NCBI GenBank assembly: GCA_027972325.1
Contig: JAPMOS010000004.1
Span: forward strand, 186,001 to 250,000
Length of the DNA stretch: 64,000 bases
Reading direction: 5' to 3'
Origin: Paratrimastix pyriformis
Lineage: Eukaryota; Preaxostyla; Paratrimastigidae
Below the pieces are notes generated by a model. It did not search any database. It saw nothing but the letters and a program-made list of their open reading frames with translations, and was not told the origin of the DNA. This document shows positions 13,101-23,098 of this stretch, piece by piece. A program made the position numbers and the translations under genes. Numbering within the stretch: the stretch's first letter is position 1; each line of letters begins with the position of its first letter.

Positions 13101-13672
13101 CGGGGTCTGTGCGTGTCTTTGGGGTCTGTGCGTGTCTTTGGGGTCTGGCTGCGCCACGTGTGTGGCGGCGGGCTCCCTAGGGCGGACGATCTGCTGTGCC
13201 GGGTGCTGGCCGCCCACCGGAGCCGAATGGAGGAGGCCGCACGGGCCCACCAGGCCGACATCACCCAGCGGGCGGCTGTCGCCCAGGTCCGTCAGGGAAC
13301 CCCCCACCGCCTCCATCGGCATCGCCCCCCCCCAACCGACCACCCGAATGAGCTCGTTCCCTTCATCGCCCCGTGGCTGTCCGATCCGGCCGGTTGGTGC
13401 TGCCGCCGGTGGTTGGGCGAGGGCAGCACGCGCTGGAGATCGCCGAGCAGCGGCACCGGATGGCCATGCAGCGCCTCTCCCTGTCCGCCTCGGGGCTGCC
13501 CGCCGAGGGCCCCGCCGCCCCCGGCCAGGCCGCCTCGTCCGACGGGGAGCTCGAGGCCCTCCGGCGCCAAGTCCGCCAGCTCAGGGTCCGCTCCGGCCGC
13601 CTCGCCCATCGAACCCCGCCGACATCCCCTGTCGGTTCATCCGCCCGATCGCCAATGGGTATGGGTTCGTGT

Positions 13673-13707
<35 letters not shown>

Positions 13708-16700
13708 CTCCCCCAGGCCGACCTGGAGCAGGCCGAGGGCGCATCGGGGCCGAGTACGCCGACCGGCTGGCCGAGGCCCACCAGCGGCCGACCAGCAGGC
13801 CGCCCGGGCCGAGGAGCTGGCCCAGCGGGAGGCGGCCCTGGAGACCTCCCACCGGGCGGCCCTGCAGAGCCTCACCCGGGCCACCGAGGACCAGCTCAGG
13901 GCCGCCCACGAGGCCGAGCTGGCACAGCTGGCCGAGCGGCTCCGCAAGGAGGTCCCTTGCCTGCCACCCCGGCCGACAGTCCCCCCCCCCCCCCCACCAC
14001 CACCACCACCACCACCACCAGGCCCCGCGTGCAACCGTGTGCTCACCCGCTCGGGCTGCTGTGGTGGTGGTGGTGGCCATGATTATGGGGGCGTCACAGG
14101 AGGCCGAGAACTGGCAGGGCCGCCTGGAGAAGGTCCGCCAGACATACGCCGAGGCGCAGGCCCACCACCGTCACGACCTCGACGAGATCGCACGCTGGTC
14201 CGCACCCCCCCCCCCGCCCCCGCCTTTTCACCCCATGGCTGACCTGTCCTCACCATCCATCGTCCGTCCCCTCTTTGTCTGCCCCCTTGGCCTGGGCCCG
14301 TAGCTGCGCCCAGAAGACCGCCGCCGAGGTGGAGCAGGTCCGGGCCGAGCTGACCGCACGCATCGCCGGTCCGCCAAGCCCATCCCGGGCTCCCCCCGAA
14401 CATCACCTGCTTGGGGCGGAGAAAACTCTGTGCCGGGCCGCACCCTCACCCCGCCACACTCCACTCCTGGGGTCCGTCGCGGTGCTGGTGGGGGGTGCTG
14501 GCGCGCAGGCTGGGAGGGCCGCGCCGCCCAGTGCGCCGAGGCGGCCGCCATGTGCGCTGAGGTCCGCAGCCCCGTCGTGCGCCCCGCCATGGGCCGCTAC
14601 GTCTCTCTCCCCCCCCCCCACTTGCGTCGGGCCGCTCATCTGTCCGCACGGCGTGGCGTGGGGTTTGGGTCATGTGTGTCGCATTGGCATCGCTTGGGGG
14701 AGCAGGACGCGGCGGCCCAGATCGCGCGCCACAGCGCCACCGCCTTCGAGACGGAGCACTCGGTGTACATGGTCGCTGCAGCCTCCGCCTCCGCCACCGC
14801 CTCCGCCTCCGCCTCCGCCCTCTCGCCGTTTGGCCCCATTTCATCATTGGTCATCCCCTGGTTGGGGCTGGGGGGTTTTTGACACCACAGGAAGAGACCC
14901 AGCGCCGGCTGGAGGCGGCCCAGGCCGAGACCCTGGCCCAGCTGACGGAGCGCCTCCAGGCGGCCCACGCCCAGGAGATGGACCAGCTCCGCATCGAGGG
15001 TCCGCTCCCGGCCCGCCCCGCCCCCTTCGTCCTCCACCAGCACCGCCCGGACGACCTTCATCTTCACACCGGCTGTGCGTGTCGGTCTGTGGCGGGGGCG
15101 CCAGAGGGCCGCCGGTGGGGAGCCACATGGTTGCCGTCAAGAAGCAGACCGAGCTGCGGGCCATGCGGACCACCGCCAAGGCCGTCCGCCGGATGCGGCG
15201 CCAGTTCGAGGCCCTGCTGGACTCGCTGGGGGCCGGCCGGCTGGCCGACAAGCTGGGCGACATCGTCATCGCCATGCCCCCCGAGTCCGCCGCCGGGCCC
15301 GACGCCCCGCCCGAGGTGCCCCCGGCCCCACCGGCCCCCGCGGCGGCAGCCCCCGGCAAGCTGCAGCATCAACACCGCCACCACCACCCGCAGGGCCGCC
15401 CCCGCGGCGCCGCCTCGGCCGAGGAGGAACTACTGCAGGACCCAGGCGATGAGCCCCAGCCACCCAAGCAGCAACAGCAGCGCGCCCCCAAGCGCCCCCC
15501 GACGGCGGCCGGGCAGCCCCCCCGGCACCACTTGCCCCACCAGCCCGTGCCCACGCCCCTGCCCCGCCAGGAGGAGGGCGTCCCCGTGGGGGGCGAGGAG
15601 TACGGCGGCTACCAGGTGGCCCTGATCGACGCCCGGCTGGACGAGGGGCCCTCGCCGCCCCTCCCGGCCGCCTCCGCCCGCCCGCAGCCCGCACGCGCCG
15701 CGTCCGTCGCCAGCGGCAGTGGCAGCGGCCGGGTCCCGCCCGCTTCTTCATCGCTGACCGGGCCTCGCCAACCGGGCCGCGAGGAGCCGGCCGGTGCTCC
15801 TCGGCAGCATCGGTCGAGCCTGAAGTCTGCCGCCTCGCCCCGGCTGGCGGCCGCCCCGCCCCGCCGGGTGCCCACCCACACCAACACCCGGCACGTCCAG
15901 GCCATGACGACAGCCACCGGCAGCAGCGGCCGGGGCGGCCGGGGCCACGCGAGCCAGCCACCGGCAGCCCACCGCCGGGGCCGGTCCGCCTCGGTGAGCT
16001 CGGTCTCGCTGGACGAGGGGGCCTTCCCGCTGCTGGCCCCCGAGGAGGCGGCGGGGCCCTGGTCGCCCTCGGCCGACGAGACCGAGTCGCTCTCTCCGTC
16101 GGTGTCCCCCCACCGGCGCGCCTCGCCCCTGCCGCCCCCGTCCCCCGGCCAACCGGCCCTCACCGCGCCCAACCCGCGGCCAGCCGGGCCCCAGCGCACG
16201 GGCAGCGCGGCAGCCCCGACCATCCTCAGCGCCCGAAGGACACAGCCGCCGGTGGCTGCAGCAACATCTGTGGCCGCAACAGCAGCAACCAGCCGCCGAG
16301 CGGCGGTGCCTGTCGCCCCCGCCCCGAAGACGCTCAGCTCCGCCAACACCATCCTGAGGCAGGGCCAGAGCCAGGGCCAGGGCCAGGGCCAGGGCCTCTC
16401 TCCGGTGCCCTCCTTACCCTCCCCCGCCCAGAGCACCCCCTCACCCTCTCCGACCCGCCCGGACCGACGGCCCCTCCCGATCGCCGTCCCTCCACCCCCC
16501 GGGTCCTCCGTGGCGCCGTCCCCCTCCCCCTCGGGCTCCCCCTCAGCATCCCCCACGTCCCCTTCCCGCCCCGCCCCTCTGCCTGTCCGGCCGGCCCGGC
16601 CGCCCTCTGCGGGGCGACCTGCTTCGGCTGGCCGGCGCCACCACCACCCGGCGGCCCCCGTCCTCAGCATCCCCCCGTGGGCGGGCCGGATCATGCCCCA

Positions 16701-16944
16701 CGAGGGCTTCTCGCCCCCGCGCCGCGTGGTGGACGAGCCAATGCTCTTTGTCGGTCCCAGACCCGGGGGTCCGCCCTCCCCGCCGCATGCTGCCCCCCTG
16801 CCGGGCCGCCGGATGAGCGGGACGGGGTCTGGCTCGGCCCGGTCGCGGGGGCCCCCGTCGCCCGCCAGCCCCGATGCAGCCGAGGAGGGGACAAGACACG
16901 TCACCTTCGCCTCACCTGTGGGGCAGCCATCGCCCTCCCCCTAA
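10127..16944 (+). CDS. Long proline-rich coiled-coil protein
   Basis: No family recognised. The start is supported by two phase-correct joins: exon 10127-10179 (MSHGKSRSGIDVLFAEQ), exon 10224-10299, then exon 3 from 10353 (KLLAVKEDDLSELNGIGDLL). After an acidic stretch (IEDDSDDSPP) comes about 250 residues of Pro/Ser/Thr/Ala-rich sequence with a (PT)n run. A chain of small exons between 11430 and 15000 then encodes charged heptad-like coiled coil, for example RMRLMGELEKLTLDLQAQR and QRRLEAAQAETLAQL. The final exon, about 15125-16944, has RRMRRQFEALLDSLG followed by a long disordered basic/proline-rich tail ending HVTFASPVGQPSPSP and TAA. The build (short conserved N terminus, disorder, coiled coil) resembles centriolar or cytoskeletal scaffold proteins, but that is inference. 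Intron borders from 11350 to 15100 are only partly resolved. Confidence 0.55.
10708..10747 (+). repeat. (aacccc)n tract, in coding sequence
   Basis: Six-bp units that translate in frame as Pro-Thr repeats within the proline-rich region of the coiled-coil protein. The unit resembles some telomeric repeats, but its in-frame, exonic position argues against that origin. Confidence 0.85.
12969..13148 (+). repeat. 19-bp minisatellite, about nine copies
   Basis: The unit is ggggtctgtgcgtgtcktt, where the variable part reads cgtt, cttt or cttc. Because 19 is not a multiple of three, the same repeat peptide appears in every frame. An intron location inside the coiled-coil gene is therefore more likely than coding use. 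Confidence 0.9.
13675..13706 (+). repeat. 32-nt C homopolymer in an intron
   Basis: It sits about 10 nt upstream of a CAG acceptor in the coiled-coil gene, on the sense strand. Confidence 0.95.
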
Positions 16945-16945
16945 G

Positions 16946-16977
<32 letters not shown>
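16946..16977 (+). repeat. 32-nt C homopolymer at a gene end
   Basis: It begins immediately after the TAA of the coiled-coil gene, within the roughly 160-bp gap between two convergent genes. Confidence 0.95.
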
Positions 16978-16980
<3 letters not shown>

Positions 16981-17104
16981 TTTCTCTCTCCGGTACATTT
17001 CCGGTTATTCGCCCGGCCCGTTTCGGGCCGATGGGGTCCGACCGACACCAACAATCGCTCCCACCCCTCCTGTCGTCCCCCCGCCCCCCCCCGCTGCTCC
17101 GGCC

Positions 17105-18646
17105 TTACTGGACCTGGGGCCCGAGGCCCCGCTCGCCCAGGATGAGGCGCATCTGGGCGTCGATCATCCGCAGGGCCTCGAGGGGCTCCCGGGGCGCGTG
17201 CATGATGCGGGGGTGCGGGCCCCGGGTCGGCAGGCCGGGCCCCACCCGGACCAGGGTGCACCCCGCCCCGAGGTGCCGCCACAGGTCGAGGCTCTCCCGC
17301 CGGCGCGAGGGCGACCCGGGGGCCCGCCCGGCAAGCTCGAGCACCACCAGGTGCAGGGTGGGGTCGCATCCGATGGCCCGCCCGACGGCCTCGACCCAGT
17401 CCCGGTGCCGGGCCACATCGGGGGCCGGGATCCAGGCACGGTCGGCCCCGCCCAGGCGCACGTGGGGCCGGGCGTCGCGCAGGCAGTGCCCGCAGCGAAG
17501 GTAGTTGAAGACCAGCGGGCCGCGGGGGGACGGAGCAGCCTGCCCGCCCAGGACCGACCCGGACATCGACATGGCAGCAAGCCGAGGAGTGCCGCAAGAA
17601 GCAGACGGGGATGCGGGGGGAGACCCCGCCAGCAATGGGGGCAATTGAAACGGGGGCCGCGGCCTGGGGGACCCACCGGCCATGGGCGTGGAGGGACTGC
17701 TGGGGGACGCTGGTGTGCGGTCGGGGGGCGAGCCCACCCATAACGGGGGAAGCCGGCCCGCTGGTGGCCGGGCGTGGCCAGGGCTTCCGAGCAGGGGCGG
17801 CGGCGGCTGGCGCTCAGCTGAGGGGCGCACCGGAGACGGCCGGTGGCCCCCAAAGGGCGAAATGACGGGCTCCGGAGGGGGGCGAGACGCGAGGGCAGCC
17901 GCGGCGGCTGCCTCAAAGGTCCACGTCCCTCCAGGGGGAGCGGAGGATGGGGAAAACGGGGAGGTCGGTTCCCCCCCAACCTCGAATTCGTATCGAGTGG
18001 CTGAAAACGGGAACGAGGCGCGCAGGGGGATGTACCGGGGCATGGCGCGCAGGGCCCAGGGGATGGCGGGCGGGTCTCCGGGGGGCTGGGGGAGGGCCCG
18101 CGATGCCGGCACGAAGCGCGGGGCCCGGCCGGTGGCATCGATGAGGCACCGAAAGGCCGGATCGGGCGCAAAGAGCTCCTGGCAGCAGGGCGCCGAGCAC
18201 TGCCACAGGCAGACGGTCCCATCGATCTCGCAGAGGCAGTCGGGGGGCAGCCCCGCCTGGTGGTAGTAATGGTCCAGGGAGGTCGTCACCAGGTGGAAGG
18301 GAAGCGGCATGGACGGCGGGGCTTCCTTCGAGTGGCGCGCCGGAAGCGGGATGTAGGTGACGCTCTTGCGCGGGGGCATCAGAGTGTGGGAGACCGTCTG
18401 GCCGGGCTTGGCGAAGAGGTGCAACCGACGCAGGTAGGGGGCGTGCGGCTGGGCGAAGAGCAGCTCTCGCCAACGAAGAAGCAAGTGGTGAATTTCTCCG
18501 GGGCTCCCTTCGGCCACTCGATTCATGTAGTTGCACCAATAGCCGTAGAAGGCAGGAGCATCTAACCCCCAAAAAAGCGACGATGATGCACAGAGTGATA
18601 GTGCGGCCAACCTTTCGCAAGTGTAGACGCCACGTTGGGCGAGCAT
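17105..18646 (-). CDS. Unknown protein, about 513 residues
   Basis: One uninterrupted frame from ATG 18646 to the stop at 17105. I do not recognise it. Residues 1-45 contain a hydrophobic stretch (CERLAALSLCASSSLFWGL) that could be a signal or membrane segment. The part from about 35 to 215 looks globular (FYGYWCNYMNRVAEG, HHLLLRWRELLF, LCEIDGTVCLWQC, several cysteines). Residues 230-380 are Pro/Ser-rich. The C-terminal 130 residues are globular again (NYLRCGHCLRDA, WVEAVGRAIGCDPTLHLVVLELAG). A 50-bp GT...TAG segment at 18563-18612 looks like an intron; splicing it would change the upstream frame to one with no ATG, so the 5' end is uncertain. The 3' end converges on the previous gene. Confidence 0.5.
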   Translation of the reverse strand: MLAQRGVYTCERLAALSLCASSSLFWGLDAPAFYGYWCNYMNRVAEGSPGEIHHLLLRWRELLFAQPHAPYLRRLHLFAKPGQTVSHTLMPPRKSVTYIPLPARHSKEAPPSMPLPFHLVTTSLDHYYHQAGLPPDCLCEIDGTVCLWQCSAPCCQELFAPDPAFRCLIDATGRAPRFVPASRALPQPPGDPPAIPWALRAMPRYIPLRASFPFSATRYEFEVGGEPTSPFSPSSAPPGGTWTFEAAAAAALASRPPPEPVISPFGGHRPSPVRPSAERQPPPPLLGSPGHARPPAGRLPPLWVGSPPDRTPASPSSPSTPMAGGSPRPRPPFQLPPLLAGSPPASPSASCGTPRLAAMSMSGSVLGGQAAPSPRGPLVFNYLRCGHCLRDARPHVRLGGADRAWIPAPDVARHRDWVEAVGRAIGCDPTLHLVVLELAGRAPGSPSRRRESLDLWRHLGAGCTLVRVGPGLPTRGPHPRIMHAPREPLEALRMIDAQMRLILGERGLGPQVQ

Positions 18647-18754
18647 CCTTCCGGGTATTCATTGGTGGAGGGACGCACGTGCAGGTCGTCGCCAAGAAGT
18701 CCGCCAACATCACAATCAACAGAAACCAACAAAAAATCGCAGGAGAGAAGTTCG
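18647..18754. promoter_or_regulatory. Short divergent intergenic region
   Basis: A 108-bp gap between the unknown minus-strand gene and the fusion gene on the plus strand. It is locally AT-richer. No motif is recognised. Confidence 0.45.
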
Positions 18755-19905
18755 ATGGCAATGGTTTCAAAAAGTGACGGGGTTGGCTGTCCCGAAAGAA
18801 GCGCGAATTCTTCTTCAGCTGAGTTCAGTCAAATTGGATTCAAAGAGGGAGGGTCTGAGCCTGAACGTCCGAGGGTTGTGTCAAAAAACTGGATTTCCTC
18901 CGCGAGACTCTTGCGGGCTTTCCTTCCGAGAAGAAGGACGAGGCTTCGGACAGCTTGCGCGATGTCCTTGTCGCTGGAGCCAATGTTCGGCGGCTCAACG
19001 CCCAATTTGCCGCCAAAGTAAAATGCCGAATTGCAGAAGATCAGGAACGAATCACTACAGCAATATCTCCGTTTTATTCAGAGTTAGCTTCTACCATGGC
19101 TATCCCTTCCATAAATGAGGCTGTTTCGCAGTTCATGCACGCAATCGAAACCATTCGATCACGGTTGAAACAAGAAACAGAGCGGCTTGAGCAGCTTGCG
19201 ACAGTGTCTGACAATTTTGCTTTTTTTTGTTGTGCCAGATTTTTTGAAAGTGAGCGGCAACCTTTAACTGATGCCATCGCATCTTTCAACGATCGGCTGG
19301 ACCATCTCAAAGCTCTCGCATCCGCGCATCGCGTTAAGTTGGATTGGCATATCGAATACAGCCACAGGTTAGACCATTCTTCTTGTTCTACCCAATTGCG
19401 ATGACCCCCCCCCCCCCCCCCCCCCCCACCCCGTAGCATCGACGTGGAGCACCCCCATGAGGGCGCGGTGGAGTTGGGCGGGAAACTTGTCGATGCGGAG
19501 GGCCGGGATATCTGGGGGGAAACCTGCTACTTATGCGGGATGGAGATTCAGAGCGGGGCAGTGGGTGAGGGGCTCCCTCGCTACTGCTCCCTCGACACGG
19601 TTCACGTCTGTGGGGGGCACCTCGTTTCCCCCTTGCTGACCCAAGCGCCCGGCTGCCCCAGGTGGCTCTGTGCGCGCGGTGCTTCCCCGCCCGCCAGGCG
19701 CTCCTCGATCGGATCAAAGGTCTCATTCACCCCGCTTACCGTGGCCACAAAGGCTCAAACAACGGTCCCGCCCGCCTTTCCCTGGCGGCAGAGGCGCCGG
19801 ACAGGGCCGCCCTGCTGGAGACCTTCCACCAAGTGGACGGGCACACGGAGGATTCCTTCGCGCCGGCCCGGAACATCACCATCTTCGACTCGCTCGCCGT
19901 CAGGG
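18755..19905 (+). CDS. N-terminal part of fusion: coiled coil plus ZZ-like zinc finger
   Basis: Start ATG at 18755 (MAMVSKSDG). A 38-bp intron then leads to LSSVKLDSKREGLSLN, and a further exon from about 18932 encodes a helical region (LRDVLVAGANVRRLNAQF, SRLKQETERLEQLA, DAIASFNDRLDHLKALASAH). After an intron with a C run (about 19405-19427) comes a cysteine cluster TCYLCGMEI ... RYCSLDTVHVC ... VALCARCF. Its spacing recalls a ZZ-type zinc finger. The exon holding the last two cysteines (19664-19905) reads on through AYRGHKGSNNG to FDSLAVR. It joins in phase to the acyl-CoA synthetase exon DAPSIWDLVSR at about 19969, with no ATG between finger and enzyme. I therefore treat this as the N terminus of one protein together with the next entry. 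ZZ assignment is by pattern only. Confidence 0.5.
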
Positions 19906-19968
19906 TCTGCTCCCCACCAGCCGGGTTTGCCAGACCGCTCACCCGGCGCCCCCCTTGTCCGTCGGCAG

Positions 19969-22900
19969 GACGCCCCATCCATCTGGGACCTGGTTAGCCG
20001 CATTTTGTCGACTTACACGGACCGCCTTTGCCTCGGCACCCGCGCCTCCAAGCTCGGTCTGCTCCCGCTGCCTGCCCGCGCCCCCGTCACGGCGGCAGCC
20101 ACCGTTCGTCTTCCTGTGGCTCACGGTTGCACTGTGGCGCGGTGGGGGCACAGCGCCGATTTGCGGGGGCTGCCTCGCGCCCCCCGAGCGGTTTACCCCG
20201 ACCGGGGCGGACGGGTTCGCCTGGCTGCGCTACGGGCAGGTCGAGGAGCTGGCCGGCCGGCTGGCCCGGAGCCTACGCGTCCTCATGGCCTCGTCTGCAG
20301 CCCATCGGTTGCATGCCCCACCCTCTGACCGACCCCGGTCCTGCTGTGGTGGTCTGTAGGGGCGCCCAAGTGGGCGTGTGCGGGGCCAACCGGATCGAGT
20401 TCATGGTGGCCGATTTCGCCCTGGCCCTGGCCGGCCAGACTCTGGTGGGCCTCCACACAACCATGAGCCCCGACCAGATGGCCGCCGTCATCGCAGACGG
20501 TCCGCGGCCTCCCGACCGTCACTGCCCTCCCCGAGAAACCCGCCTTCGGCTGTCCGCCCTCACTGCTCCTCCTCATCTCCACGGGCGTGGGTAGCCGAGC
20601 TGCAAGCCGTGATCGTCGACCGGGAGAACCTCTCCCTGGTTCTGCGGGCCCTCCCCCGGTGCCCCGCCGTCCGGCATCTCATCCTCATGGATGGATGGTC
20701 TGCCTGCCACCTCACATCCCCGACTCTCTCCTCTCGCATCGCCACCGCCGCTCACGCCCTGGCCCCTCTCCGTTTTGGTGGCCGCTGTGGTAGCGTCCTG
20801 CCCTCGGACGCGGCCCCTTTGCGCTCTCTCTGCCCCCACTCGCCCCTGGCCCACCTGCCCGTGGCCGAGGGGTGCCCCATCCTCGCCGAAGCGCTGCCTC
20901 CGGGCTATGCCGACCAGGCGGCCCGCTACATGAGCGAGGCCACGGCCCTTCCGGCCTGCCCTTTTTCGGGGGGCGAGGGTGCCTGGCCGGGCGGTGAGCC
21001 CCACTTCTGGCTGCTGCGGGAGCTGGTCCGGCCCTGGAGCCCGGCCGCGTGCGCCCAGGTGCCGCTGGCCCCGGTCGAGAAGCCCATCCACACCCTCCTC
21101 TACACTTCGGGAAGCACGGGTCGGCACCGCCACCCCGGGAAGGAAACCCCGTCCTCCTCTGCTGGGGAGGGGGGTTCGTCCTTGGCGGGTGGCCGCGGCC
21201 CCTCACAGCCCCGTTTTTGGTCTTTTGCTCTTCGGTGATGGCGCAGGAGTCCCCAAGGGCGTCGTGATCCCACCCCAGGCCTGGCTGCGCGACATCACCC
21301 ACGCCCTGCCGCAGCCGCTGGTCAGCATCAGCTACATCCCGCTGTCCCACTCGACCGACCGGATGCGCATCTGGGAGGTCCTCGCCAACGGGGGCCGGGT
21401 GGGCTTCTGCCAGTACGCCCACAGCCAGTGGGTCGACCACGAGACCGTCAAGAAGCAGGAGATGCTCCGCAGCGCCGGGCCCTCGGCCACCAACGGGGTC
21501 GAGCCCCTCATGGACGACGTGCGCTGCCTCAGGTCGCCCGGCACCAACCATCCAGCCTCCTTCCCCCGGGCGATGAGTGGGTTTGGCCGGGGCGCCCTCA
21601 TGTGACCTCCAACTGCCGCCACCTCCGCAGGCCGACCATCTTCGTGGCCCCGCCCAACATCTGGGATGGCCTCTTCGCCATCTTCAAGTCCGTTCCTCCT
21701 GGATCGCTGCGGCCTCGGGCCCCATCTAGCAGGGCCTTCATCATCGCCCTTCGCCTTCTCCTCCTTTCGCTGACGCAGCGGCCGCCGGGCGGAGTTGGTC
21801 GCCCAATCGGCCGATCCCGATGAGGGTCTGCACACGCAATGGGCACCACATCACGCCTCTCCCTTTGCCCGCCAGCTGCCCAGCGGGCCCGGGCCGAGGT
21901 GCGCGCGCTCATCGGCTCGCGGGTCCTCAACGTGGCCACGGGAGGCGCCCCAACGGCCGAGGCGGTGCAGGCCTTCATCAAGGAGACCTGGCCCGAAGCC
22001 GTCTTCCAGGTGGGTGTGCGTCCCGCCCCCGGACATGCCCCCCCCCCCCCCCCCCCCCCCATTTTTTTATGACTGTTTCCTCTTTCGAACCCACCCCGAA
22101 ATTCCTGGGAGCAGGCGTCGGCCCACTCTCACCAGATTCTTCTCGATCACCATCCGATATGATGTTAGGAGTCATACGGGGCCACCGAGTGCGGGGCATC
22201 ACGAGCAACGGCCTTCCGATGGAAGGAGTCGAAGTGAAGCTGCTCCCTCTCCCTGGTCTGCCCCCCACACACACACACACACACACATTCGCCGCAAGCC
22301 TGCCATACGTACCCACCCCACACACCACCCGCCCCCTCCACAGACAAGGGGTTTCTCTTGGAAGACAAGCCCTTCCCGCGCGGGGAGATTCTGGTCAAGA
22401 CGCCCGTCACGTCGCCCGGGTACTACCGCAACCCCGCCCTGACCAAGAAGGTCGCCCCTCGCGTGCCCATGTTCGATCACTCATGCCCGGGACGCAGTGT
22501 TTCGACGAGGATGGATTCTTCCACACGGGAGACTTGGGCATGATCGATGACAAGGGGGTCGTGCATATCTTGGACCGAGTCGCGGCCGTCGCATCGACCA
22601 GCACGGGACGGGTATACTGCCCCGCGGCACTGGAAACCCAGTTTCAAGGTCTGTTCCTCCGGATCGAAGGGTTCATATTTTTTGGTGCGCATAGAATGTT
22701 CTCTTGTCAAGCAAATCTTCGTGAGCGGTCGTCCAGATCGTCCTGAACTGAGGGCAGTTGTCGTCCTCAATGCACGGTCGACTCCTCTCCCGACCGAGGC
22801 CGAGGTGATCCAGGCGCTGCACGATCTCGCGGTTGCCAAGAACATTTCTTTGGATTTGGTTCCAACCCGAGTGCTCTTTTCCGAGGAATTTTCGCCAAGC

Positions 22901-22978
22901 AATCATCTGCTCAACATCCATTTCAAGAAAGTCCGCCCGATCTTCGAGGAGCGCTTCGCTGATTTTCTCTCCGAGTAA
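19969..22978 (+). CDS. Long-chain acyl-CoA synthetase (C-terminal part of fusion)
   Basis: ANL-family enzyme that activates fatty acids to acyl-CoA via an acyl-adenylate. Ordered motifs are: DRLCLGTR; GAQVGVCGANRIEFMVADF (about 20363); QTLVGLHTTMSPDQMAAVI; YTSGSTG split by an intron from VPKGVV (A3 loop, about 21103 and 21247); YIPLSHSTDRM; PTIFVAPPNIWD; NVATGGAPTAEA; DEDGFFHTGDLGMIDDKG (A7/A8, about 22505) with VVHILDRV; and a C terminus ending VRPIFEERFADFLSE, stop 22976-22978. The lid-domain lysine region (NHLLNIHFKKVR) is present. More than ten short introns interrupt it, one with a 23-nt C run (22038-22060) and one with a (CA)n run (about 22265). The order of blocks is normal, so the gene looks intact. 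Several splice borders are only approximate. Confidence 0.85.
22038..22060 (+). repeat. 23-nt C homopolymer in an acyl-CoA synthetase intron
   Basis: Sense-strand poly-C within the intron that follows the KETWPEAVFQ exon. Confidence 0.95.
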
Positions 22979-23098
22979 CTGGGTGATTGAATGTATCATT
23001 TTTGTGGTGGGAAAAAAACACCGGCTCGACCAGAGAGACCCTCCTCAGTGAACTCCCCAATCTTCAATTCAAAATTTGTTTCGAGTTTGTGCCTCTGT

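Noticed and set aside
12746-13264. Open frames on both strands with a repeated peptide over the 19-bp array
   Set aside because: A stop-free 19-bp repeat opens all frames; the periodic peptides are a by-product, and the array lies between coiled-coil exons.
18563-18612. Intron in the unknown minus-strand gene
   Set aside because: It has GT...TAG ends and a typical length, but removing it joins the conserved frame to one without any ATG; the unspliced frame from ATG 18646 is simpler. Not excluded.
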